Source: Pseudomonas rubra
Lineage (GTDB): Bacteria; Pseudomonadota; Gammaproteobacteria; Pseudomonadales; Pseudomonadaceae
Assembly: GCF_028656935.1 (NCBI RefSeq)
Contig: NZ_JAMDGZ010000015.1
Span: 144,572 to 208,571, forward strand
Length of the DNA stretch: 64,000 nucleotides
Direction: 5' to 3'
Shown here: in pieces, positions 57,056-64,000 of the stretch
How the letters are laid out: each line of letters begins with the position of its first letter
How positions within the stretch are numbered: the first letter of the stretch is position 1
Made by a program: the position numbers and the translations under genes
Notes under the pieces: generated by a model
The model's input: the letters and a program-made list of their open reading frames with translations, nothing else
Told to the model about the DNA's origin: nothing
The model's database searches: none

Positions 57056-58759
57056 ATGAAACGACTTCGACAATTCTGGGCCATCACTCGGCCCTTCTGG
57101 CGCTCGCGCGCGGCGTTGCCGGCCTGGCTGCTACTGGCGGCGGTGATCAGCCTGACGCTGCTGAGCGTGTGGTTCAGTGTGCGAATGAACCAGTGGAACG
57201 GGGACTTCTACAATGCCCTGCAAGCGCTGGACGGCAAGGCGCTGTACCCACTGCTGTACAGCTTCGTGGGCCTGGTGACGGCGATGATCCTGGTGGTGGT
57301 GTATGCCGACTACCTGCGCAAGCTGCTGCTGATCCGCTGGCGCGCTTGGCTGACCGAACACTGGTGCGCGCGCTGGCTGTCGGCTGACAGCCATCATTAT
57401 CGCCTGCAACTTACCGGCAGCGAGCCAGACAACCCGGACCAACGGATCGCCGATGATGTGCGCCTGATGGTCGAGCATTCGCTCAAACTGCTGGTGTCCT
57501 TCACTCGCTCGGTGGTCTCGCTGGTTTCCTTCGTCAGCATCCTCTGGAGCTTGTCGGGCGCCTTTACCTTCAGCCTTGCCGGGCACACTTACCATCTGCC
57601 CGGCTACATGGTCTGGACGTGCCTGGCCTACACCCTGGTCGGCATTGCCTTGACCCACTGGATTGGTAACGCCTTGCAGGGTTTGAACGTCGGCCAGCAA
57701 CGGCGCGAGGCCGATTATCGCAGCGCTTTGATGCTGCGCCGCCGCCATGCCGATGCCATCGCCGGCCAGCACGGCGAGGTCCAGGAGCGTGAGGCGCTGC
57801 GCACGCGCTTCGCCGAAGTCGTCGGCAATTGGTACCGCTTGATGCGTGCCGAACGCAACCTGGCGTTCTTTACCGTTGGCTACCAGCAGACCACCCTGCT
57901 GGCACCGTTCTTCTTCGCCTTGCCCAAGTTCCTTTCCGGCGAGCTGCAACTGGGCGGGCTAATGCGCATTCAGTCCGCCTTCGGCCAGGTGGCCGCGGCA
58001 TTGAGCTGGTTCATCTACGCCTACCGAGATATCGCTGCCTGGTCGGCCTGCGTCGAACGCCTGCATGGTTTTGCAAGCCAACTGGACGAGCCGTTACCCG
58101 CCACGGCGGCAACGCCGATCCCAAGAGGCACAGCGCTGCTGGACGCGCGGCTCGCGGTACAGCGCATCGACGGTTCAGCGTTGCTGCCAATGCTGCACCT
58201 GCGCCTGGAGCCAGGCACCCTGAGCGTGCTGCGAGGACGTTCCGGGCTGGGAAAATCAACCTTGTTACGCGCCCTGGCCGGTTACTGGCCACACATCGAG
58301 GGACAACTGACGCGACGCACGACAGTGTTCTGGATGCCACAGGATCCTTACCTCGGCGATGGCTCGCTGGCCGATCTGCTCGCCTATCCAAGCCCGTCCA
58401 GCGCTTTTAGCGAAGAACGCTTGCACTGGGCACTAGACGAAGTCGGGATGGGCCATTGGCGTGATCGACTCGCTCACTGTAACGATTGGATGCAGCGGCT
58501 TTCCGGCGGCGAACGCCAGCGCCTGCTGGTCGCCCGCCTGCTGCTCAACCGCCCTGCCCTGTTGCTGCTCGACGAAAGCCTTTCGGCCCTTGATCCCCCG
58601 GCCGCCAGCAGCCTGCTGGGCTTGCTGCGCCGCCATCTGGCCGACAGCGCGATCCTGCTGGCCAGCCACCAACCCCATCTTGCCGAGCATGCCGACCAGG
58701 TAGTGGACCTGGACGCCCTGACTCGACCTTCCGAGGAAGCCCTTGCCCATGAACGCTAG
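57056..58759 (+). CDS. YddA/SbmA-type ABC transporter (fused permease-ATPase)
   Basis: A 567-residue inner-membrane protein. The N-terminal SbmA/BacA-like part has about five helices with the block MNQWNGDFYNALQALDGKALYPLLY and DNPDQRIADDVRL. The C-terminal ATPase has Walker A GRSGLGKST, signature LSGGERQR and Walker B LLLLDESLSALD. In E. coli the YddA homologue lies beside the TonB receptor YddB and protease PqqL, the same grouping as here. Likely moves peptides released from an imported protein. It overlaps the next gene by 11 bases. Confidence 0.88.
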   Translation: MKRLRQFWAITRPFWRSRAALPAWLLLAAVISLTLLSVWFSVRMNQWNGDFYNALQALDGKALYPLLYSFVGLVTAMILVVVYADYLRKLLLIRWRAWLTEHWCARWLSADSHHYRLQLTGSEPDNPDQRIADDVRLMVEHSLKLLVSFTRSVVSLVSFVSILWSLSGAFTFSLAGHTYHLPGYMVWTCLAYTLVGIALTHWIGNALQGLNVGQQRREADYRSALMLRRRHADAIAGQHGEVQEREALRTRFAEVVGNWYRLMRAERNLAFFTVGYQQTTLLAPFFFALPKFLSGELQLGGLMRIQSAFGQVAAALSWFIYAYRDIAAWSACVERLHGFASQLDEPLPATAATPIPRGTALLDARLAVQRIDGSALLPMLHLRLEPGTLSVLRGRSGLGKSTLLRALAGYWPHIEGQLTRRTTVFWMPQDPYLGDGSLADLLAYPSPSSAFSEERLHWALDEVGMGHWRDRLAHCNDWMQRLSGGERQRLLVARLLLNRPALLLLDESLSALDPPAASSLLGLLRRHLADSAILLASHQPHLAEHADQVVDLDALTRPSEEALAHER

Positions 58760-61595
58760 ACCCCTTCTGACGCTGTGCATGCTGCTGGGCCTGACGGCGT
58801 GTGGCAGCACCGCAACGCCGCGCAGCGCCGCCCCATTGCCCGAGACGTCCCGTGCAGAACTGCCGGTGCGCCCTGAACTGCGCGACTACCGTTTGCCCAA
58901 CGGCCTGCGGGTCATGCTGGTACCGCGCCAGACTGACGGTGTGGAACTGCGCCTGCTGGTAGCCAGCGGTTCGCTGCAGGAGAGCGCGCAACAACGTGGC
59001 CTGGCGCATTTTGTTGAACACATGGCGTTCAAAGGCAGCCGTAACTTCCCCGGTAAGGCTGGCCTGGCTGCACTGGAACGCCTGGGGATGAGCCTGGGCC
59101 CGGACATCAACGCCGCGACAAGCTTCAACAGCACCCTGTACAAGATTTCCCTGGCAGACAACGACACTGCCCACGCCGATCTGGCCCTGCGGCTGATGGC
59201 TGACTGGGCTTCACAGCTCAGTTTCGATCCAGCAGCATTTGAAGCCGAGCGCGAAGTGATCGTCGAAGAATGGCGGCTGCGCCAAGGCGTCGGCCAGCGT
59301 ATCAATCAACAACTCGATGACCTGCTCTACCAGGACAGCGACTACCAACAACGCAGCCCCATCGGCGACCTGGAGGTCATTCGGCATGCCCCGCTGGAGC
59401 AGGCACAGGCTTTTTACCGCGACTGGTACCAACCCCAGCGCATGACCTTGCTGCTGGTCGGGCGCTTCGATGAGGCGCAACTGCGCCAACGCATCGACAC
59501 CCTGTTCTCCAGCCAGCCCCGCGGAACCGCGCCAGCGGCAAGCACTGCCCAATTTCGCGATACCAAGGCATTGCGCGTGGCGTCGGTGTTCGATGCCGAA
59601 CAGAGCCAGCGTCTGTTGCAACTGGTCCTGCAACGCAATCTTCCCGCCATGCTGGACAGCCAGAACGGCCAATGGCGTGATCTGATCGACGCCTTGTGGC
59701 TGAGCGTGCTAGATGAGCGCCTTGACCTGCTGGTCGAGCAAGGGCTGTTCAGCCAGGCCGGCGTCAGCGAACGCGCCACCCTACTTGACGCTCGCCGCGG
59801 CCAGTACCGAATGCTGCTGCACCCACGCGACGGCAACTATGCCAAGGCCGCCGAGTTGTTGTTCACTGAACTTCAGCGCATGGCCCAACATCCGGTAAGC
59901 GTGCAAGAACTCGAAGCGGCCAAGCAACGCCTGCAGGAAAAGCTCGAGCAGCAAGCTGCTGGCCAGCAACGCTATGCCAACCAGGTGCTGGCCGATGGCC
60001 TGGCGCAAGCCGTCGAGTTCCAGATGCCACTGTTCGACAAGCGCCAACAATGGCAAATCACTCAAACCTGGCTGCCAACGATCGGCGTACTCCATCTGCA
60101 AGCGGCGGTCAGCGAACTGCTGGCCGAGGCTTCGCCACGACTGGCGCTGGTGGGGCCTCAGGGCGATACCTCTAAGACCTACGACAACCAATGGGCAGCA
60201 CACTGGCACAAAGCCTTGTCCAGCCAACCTGGGCCGTTTCCCTACACTGCAAAAACCCAGCAACTGACACTGCAGACGCCCGTTCAAGGCAGCCTGAGCA
60301 AAACCGCTGCCTTGCCGGAAGTGGGCGCGGTGCAATGGCATCTGGGCAATGGCCTGCGGATCATCGTCAAGGCCGATTCGGCCCTGCAGGACAACGTGCG
60401 CCTGGAGCTGCGCCAGAGCGGCGGTACCTCGCTGGAGGACAGTCATCAGGCCGGTCTTTCCAACTGGGCCACGGGCCTGGCCGAGCGCAGTGGCTACGGT
60501 AACTATTCAGCCTTGCAACTGGCACGCCTGGGGCAAGCCAGCCAGGTACAACTGCAACCGTTCAGCGAAAGCCTGTTCCACGGTATGCGCGGTAGTGCAC
60601 CGGCCGACCAGCTCGAGCCATTGTTCAAACTGCTGCACCTGAAGCTCTCGGCACCGCGCTTTGATCCCCAGCGGCTGGACGAAATGCGCCAGCGTTACTC
60701 GGCGAGCCTGGACAACATGCCCGGGGAGCGGCGCTTCATGGATGCGATCAACCGCACGGCCTACAGCAACGGTGAACGCCTGGTCAGCGATGCCCGGGGC
60801 CCCTGGCGAGACTTCAACGCCGAGCAATTGCGCCAGGCCTATCAAGGGTTGTTCGGCATACGCCAGGGCATGACCCTGGTGGTGTCTGGCCCGGTGGACC
60901 CGGCTCGCCTGGAACAGCTTTCGCGCACCTGGCTGGCCAGCCTGCCAACGGCGCCGGGGCCTTTGCTGCACTGGCGTGACCTGGGTGTGCAGCCACTGCA
61001 GCAAAGCCTGCAGAAACAATACGCCTGGTCGAGCAGCCCGAAGACCATGGTCAATCTGCTCTACAGCAACCCCGCACAGTGGCGTGCGGAAGATGTCCTG
61101 GCATTGCAGCTGGTGGATAAAGTGGCCAACCAGCGTTTACGCCAGGCCATTCGCGATGAGGCGTCGGGGGTGTACGCCATTGGTTTCAGTCAGTTGCTGG
61201 CACGCTTGCCGTCGGCCTATTACCTGGCGCGGTTGAACTTCACCGCCTCCCCCGAGCGCGCCGAAGCACTGACCGCCAAGGCGCAAACCGTGCTGGGCGA
61301 GTTGGCCGAGCACGGGATCAGTCAAGCCGAACTGCAACAGGCCCGCCAGGCGCTGCTCAACGAGCAGACCCAGCAGCGCCGCAGCGCCACCTACTGGAGT
61401 GAAACGTTGGCGCAGGTGGCGATGGTCGACAATGATTTCCGCAGCCTGGCTCAAGCCCCAGAACGTTTGCACGAGCTGGATCTGTCCAGGGTCAACGGGT
61501 TGTGTCGGCAACTGCTGGGAGGCCACCCCAAGTTGTTCGTGCTCACACCCGAGCGCGCAAACCTTCAGGCGACCGGGACCAGCGTCGCCCAGTAA
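58749..61595 (+). CDS. PqqL-like M16 zinc protease lipoprotein
   Basis: A 948-residue periplasmic peptidase with a lipoprotein signal (LLGLTAC). The inverted zinc motif is HFVEH (His87, Glu90, His91), with the downstream Glu in REVIVEEWR. It has four M16 repeats, two per half. Length fits PqqL/FusC, which cut imported iron proteins such as ferredoxin in the periplasm. It overlaps the ABC gene by 11 bases, and its end overlaps the convergent FecR gene by 31 bases. Confidence 0.9.
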   Translation: MNARPLLTLCMLLGLTACGSTATPRSAAPLPETSRAELPVRPELRDYRLPNGLRVMLVPRQTDGVELRLLVASGSLQESAQQRGLAHFVEHMAFKGSRNFPGKAGLAALERLGMSLGPDINAATSFNSTLYKISLADNDTAHADLALRLMADWASQLSFDPAAFEAEREVIVEEWRLRQGVGQRINQQLDDLLYQDSDYQQRSPIGDLEVIRHAPLEQAQAFYRDWYQPQRMTLLLVGRFDEAQLRQRIDTLFSSQPRGTAPAASTAQFRDTKALRVASVFDAEQSQRLLQLVLQRNLPAMLDSQNGQWRDLIDALWLSVLDERLDLLVEQGLFSQAGVSERATLLDARRGQYRMLLHPRDGNYAKAAELLFTELQRMAQHPVSVQELEAAKQRLQEKLEQQAAGQQRYANQVLADGLAQAVEFQMPLFDKRQQWQITQTWLPTIGVLHLQAAVSELLAEASPRLALVGPQGDTSKTYDNQWAAHWHKALSSQPGPFPYTAKTQQLTLQTPVQGSLSKTAALPEVGAVQWHLGNGLRIIVKADSALQDNVRLELRQSGGTSLEDSHQAGLSNWATGLAERSGYGNYSALQLARLGQASQVQLQPFSESLFHGMRGSAPADQLEPLFKLLHLKLSAPRFDPQRLDEMRQRYSASLDNMPGERRFMDAINRTAYSNGERLVSDARGPWRDFNAEQLRQAYQGLFGIRQGMTLVVSGPVDPARLEQLSRTWLASLPTAPGPLLHWRDLGVQPLQQSLQKQYAWSSSPKTMVNLLYSNPAQWRAEDVLALQLVDKVANQRLRQAIRDEASGVYAIGFSQLLARLPSAYYLARLNFTASPERAEALTAKAQTVLGELAEHGISQAELQQARQALLNEQTQQRRSATYWSETLAQVAMVDNDFRSLAQAPERLHELDLSRVNGLCRQLLGGHPKLFVLTPERANLQATGTSVAQ

Positions 61596-62512
61596 CGGGT
61601 ACGGTACTGCATCTTTACAGGCAGTACCTGGCTCAGGGTCGCGAGTACCTGTTCCGGGTTTTTCAGGTCAAAGACACCTGAGACACGCAACTCTGCGACC
61701 TTCGGGTCGCAGTACAACCGGCCACTGCGGTAGCGGTCCAGCTCGCGGGTGAACTCAGCCAAGGGCATACCGTCGCTGATCAACAAGCCACGGGTCCAGG
61801 CATCCGAGGCCAGGGGCAGTTCCTGGCGACGGCTTTCATTGCCAGAGAACAACAGTTGCTGGCCACCTTCAAGGCGCTGCTCCAGGGTACCGTGGATGAC
61901 GCTGAGCTGCCCCTGATACACACAGACACGCTGCAGATCGCCTTCCAGGGCGCGGACCGCAAAGCGCGCCTGGCCGGCCCAAAGCCGCGCCTGAGGCAAC
62001 TGGACCTGAGTGGACTCGGCCATCACCTGACGCGAGTCGACCATGATCTCGCCCTTGAGCAGCGCAATCCGGGTACCCTCGCGGTCATGACTGATATCCA
62101 GTGCCGTGGCGGTGTTCAGGGCCAGTTGCAAGTGATTGTCCAACGTCAGTTGGCGCAGTTCACCGGTTCGGGTGTGGTAGTCGGTGCCCAGCTCCGGCCA
62201 GGCCAGGCGCTGACCGCTGTAAGCCAGAACGCCGGTGCCTGCGAACAACAGGCAGAGTTTGCCGACAAATGCACGGCGAGACGCGTGGACCGGTGTCGCC
62301 TGCAAGGAATGCAGCAGCAGCCGCCCCTGGGCACCTGACAAGCGCTGCCCCAGCGCCTCGACGCGCTGCCAGGCTTCACGATTCTGCCCGCTGGCTGCCA
62401 GCCAGGCCTGCCAATGGCTGTGTCGCGGATCGTCATCCAGTACTTCGCGCAACTCAATGAGCCAGTCCAGCGCTTCGCTCAGGCTCTGCTGTTCGCCACG
62501 TGGCACACTCAT
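61565..62512 (-). CDS. FecR-like anti-sigma regulator
   Basis: A 315-residue inner-membrane sigma regulator: N-terminal FecR domain (ALDWLIELREVLDDDPRHSHWQAWLA), a membrane segment (FVGKLCLLFAGTGVLAYSG), then the periplasmic FecR core (YHTRTGELRQLTLDNHLQLALN). The C-terminal STN-like part has LRVSGVFDLKNPEQVLATL. It couples the TonB receptor STN domain to the sigma factor. ATG 62512 overlaps the sigma gene stop (ATGA). Confidence 0.92.
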   Translation of the reverse strand: MSVPRGEQQSLSEALDWLIELREVLDDDPRHSHWQAWLAASGQNREAWQRVEALGQRLSGAQGRLLLHSLQATPVHASRRAFVGKLCLLFAGTGVLAYSGQRLAWPELGTDYHTRTGELRQLTLDNHLQLALNTATALDISHDREGTRIALLKGEIMVDSRQVMAESTQVQLPQARLWAGQARFAVRALEGDLQRVCVYQGQLSVIHGTLEQRLEGGQQLLFSGNESRRQELPLASDAWTRGLLISDGMPLAEFTRELDRYRSGRLYCDPKVAELRVSGVFDLKNPEQVLATLSQVLPVKMQYRTRYWATLVPVA

Positions 62513-63009
62513 GCCTCCAGCTCCAGTTCCAGCTCCAGGCAACGCAACAGAGCGGTGTGCATGTATTTCTTGATCGAACTGACGGTGACACCCAGGCGTT
62601 CGGCGGCTTGCGCATATTTCAGGCCGTCCACCTGGCAGAGCAGGAAGGCCTGGCGCACTTTCACCGGCAAGCTGGTAAGCATTCGATCCAGGGCGTACAG
62701 GGTTTCGAGGATCGAGCAGGTCAGCTCAGGTGACGCACCCAGGGCTTCAGGCATCTGCTGCAGGGTTGTCAGGTAGGCACGCTCGAGTTCCTTGCGACGC
62801 ACCTTGTCGACCATCAGGCCGTGGGCGATGGTCCTGAGAAAGGCTCGCGGTTCACGCAGGTCGTCAAGGTTGCGGTTGAGTACCTTGACGAAGATGTCAT
62901 GCGCCAGGTCAGCGGCGTCGCTGGAGCAGCCCAAACGTTGTTGCAACCATCCCTTGAGCCAGCCGCAATGTTCCCGATAGAGGCTGACGACTACTTCCTT
63001 GGTATGCAT
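62509..63009 (-). CDS. FecI-like ECF sigma factor
   Basis: A 166-residue extracytoplasmic-function sigma factor of the iron-starvation group. Region 2 has DAADLAHDIFVKVLNRN and EPRAFLRTIAHGLMVDKVRR, and region 4 has LPVKVRQAFLLCQVDGLKYAQAAERLGV. It starts at ATG 63009 or 63015. A Fur box lies directly upstream. Expected to direct transcription of the TonB receptor operon when its FecR partner signals. Confidence 0.93.
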   Translation of the reverse strand: MHTKEVVVSLYREHCGWLKGWLQQRLGCSSDAADLAHDIFVKVLNRNLDDLREPRAFLRTIAHGLMVDKVRRKELERAYLTTLQQMPEALGASPELTCSILETLYALDRMLTSLPVKVRQAFLLCQVDGLKYAQAAERLGVTVSSIKKYMHTALLRCLELELELEA

Positions 63010-63034
63010 GATCATCTAGACACAAGAAATAATC

Positions 63035-63053
63035 GTTAATGATAATCATTATT
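63035..63053 (-). promoter_or_regulatory. Fur box upstream of the FecI-like gene
   Basis: GTTAATGATAATCATTATT matches the 19-base Fur consensus GATAATGATAATCATTATC at 17 positions. It lies 20-38 bases before the sigma gene start, overlapping its probable promoter, so the system should be off when iron is plentiful. Confidence 0.9.
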
Positions 63054-63295
63054 CATATTGAATGGAAAGCTGAACCTCACCTGGAGGTGCGCCACGACAC
63101 GGCAAGTGCATCGGACGGCTTGGCACCTTGCAGATCAGCAGCGCTCGATCTGATCTGATCCGCATTTTGACGCGCCATCTGACTCTGTTTCGGTAACAGC
63201 GTCAGGGCGAAAATAGACCTGCGTTCCGCTCTAACGGGCGCATTTCGCTAGTGCGGCTTGCTGCTGCACCGCAAAACCTTCATCTGGAGCGCTCA

Positions 63296-63379
63296 ATGGG
63301 TAAGCTTGCATTCTTCGTCGTGGGTTTTCTGGCGCTGGCCATTGCGATTGGCGCACTTGGAACCATTTCCCCCCTGTAA
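63296..63379 (+). CDS. 27-residue membrane microprotein
   Basis: MGKLAFFVVGFLALAIAIGA then LGTISPL and a stop: one hydrophobic helix after a single Lys. GGAG stands six bases before the ATG, which makes real translation likely. It resembles small single-helix inner-membrane proteins that join larger complexes, but I know no match. Confidence 0.6.
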   Translation: MGKLAFFVVGFLALAIAIGALGTISPL

Positions 63380-63474
63380 CCAACACTGATCTCCAACCGT
63401 ATGACTCAAGCCTGCGGCACCGCGTTGACGATGGCGCCGCATATGCCGCCAACCTGTGCGAAAATAGAGGGCTT

Positions 63475-63810
63475 TTGTTCATATGTTTGGAGATGTACAG
63501 CTTGGTAATGCACTACTCAACCAGCAGCGACGCCGTCGCTTGCGGTCGCGCCGGTAATACTCTCACCAGCACCTCCACCCCTGACCTGGTTTCCTGCAAA
63601 TCCTGTCAGCGGTCCCTGGTCAAGACGGATTCGCCGGCTTCGGCCAAGAAATCCACCCCATCCCTGGCAGAGCTGCGCAAACAGCGTACGGCCAAAGCCA
63701 GCCCTGCCCCTAGCACGTTCTGCTTCAAAGCCAACTGGCGTGCACGCCTGACCAATCTGCCTGGCAGCAGCCGCCTGCCCCGCGGCGTGGTACCTCAGCG
63801 CTTCGTCTAA
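63475..63810 (+). CDS. Hypothetical basic Ser/Thr-rich protein
   Basis: Up to 111 residues, with no known domain. Two close Cys (SCKSC) near the middle, then Lys/Arg/Pro-rich sequence (SLAELRKQRTAKASPAPST). The start is uncertain: ATG 63493 and ATG 63508 are alternatives to 63475. Probably a soluble zinc-pair or nucleic-acid-linked protein, with weak support. Confidence 0.5.
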   Translation: MFICLEMYSLVMHYSTSSDAVACGRAGNTLTSTSTPDLVSCKSCQRSLVKTDSPASAKKSTPSLAELRKQRTAKASPAPSTFCFKANWRARLTNLPGSSRLPRGVVPQRFV

Positions 63811-63882
63811 GTGCCTGCCTGAGGACACGTGGGGCCGACAGGCGGCTCCCACGTGATCTTCCCCTTGGAATACACCGGATCT

Positions 63883-63955
63883 GTAGGAGCGGGCCTTGCC
63901 CTGCGATAGCATTCTGTCAGGCACATCGCATCGCGGGGCAAGCCCGCTCCCACAG
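63883..63955. repeat. REP doublet
   Basis: TGTAGGAGCGGGCCTTGCCC (63882-63901) and the inverted GCGGGGCAAGCCCGCTCCCA (63934-63953) face each other across about 30 bases. Typical REPIN-like arrangement near the window end. Confidence 0.85.
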
Positions 63956-64000
63956 CTCCATAGAATTTTTGTGAACGCAGAAAAGACAAAACCCCTATCC

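Overview
The window comes from a Pseudomonas chromosome, most likely of the fluorescens/putida lineage. Support for this is the GC-rich coding, the recognisable genes gacS, ldhA, oprH-phoP-phoQ, dctA, pcpS and nrdA-nrdB, a NrdA with two ATP-cones, and many copies of the Pseudomonas REP motif (GGAGCGGGCTTGCCCCGCGAT and variants). No rRNA, tRNA or CRISPR array is visible.

Left core region (1-8209): gacS (GTG start), ldhA, a zinc-ribbon protein, a META-domain lipoprotein, a convergent TlpA-like thioredoxin lipoprotein, an arsC-wrbA-DUF2069 operon, a Tag-like DNA glycosylase, and the 3' part of ttcA (tRNA 2-thiocytidine synthetase). ttcA is cut exactly between SGGK and DS of its PP-loop.

Island (about 8210-36513, 28 kb): the other 129 bases of ttcA lie at 36514-36642, so everything between is an insertion. 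At its right end sits a four-gene operon on the minus strand, read inward: three different tyrosine recombinases and one small coiled-coil protein. This matches the GInt class of genomic island (ginABCD operon, cargo, short AT-rich far end). At the opposite end, just inside the junction, the island carries a complete and divergent ttcA in the same orientation as the gene it broke, so the host keeps a TtcA. That copy has a recoded target site. The cargo between is mosaic: an EamA exporter with a TetR regulator; an internally deleted IS66-type element; a 1513-residue BarA-like hybrid kinase with a response-regulator diguanylate cyclase; an NADP-binding oxidoreductase, a short ribbon-helix-helix-like ORF and a SnoaL-like secreted protein with a divergent LysR regulator; an IS3/umuC fragment; several small hypotheticals; an XRE-ImmA/IrrE metallopeptidase pair; an AbiEi-like DUF6088 protein with a BPSL0761-like partner; a winged-helix/SF2-helicase pair with a divergent XRE regulator (possible defence module); and remnants of a DNA methylase and a GIY-YIG nuclease.

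Right core region (36514-64000): ttcA 5' fragment, a Yip1-family membrane protein, sprT, dctA, phoQ-phoP-oprH (four evenly spaced PhoP half-sites upstream of oprH), pcpS, a FhuF-like iron reductase in one operon with an RstA/RstB-like two-component system, nrdA-nrdB (tandem NrdR-box candidates, a perfect DnaA box and a long leader), a 162-base nested palindrome before a Bro-N antirepressor gene with an amber codon, a DUF533 protein, and a DcrB-like protein. Next comes an iron-regulated set: TonB receptor with a signalling domain, YddA-type ABC transporter and PqqL-type M16 lipoprotein protease, facing a FecI/FecR pair under a near-consensus Fur box. This layout resembles the YddA-YddB-PqqL (Fus-like) systems that take iron from host proteins. 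The window ends with a 27-residue membrane microprotein, a hypothetical gene and REP elements.
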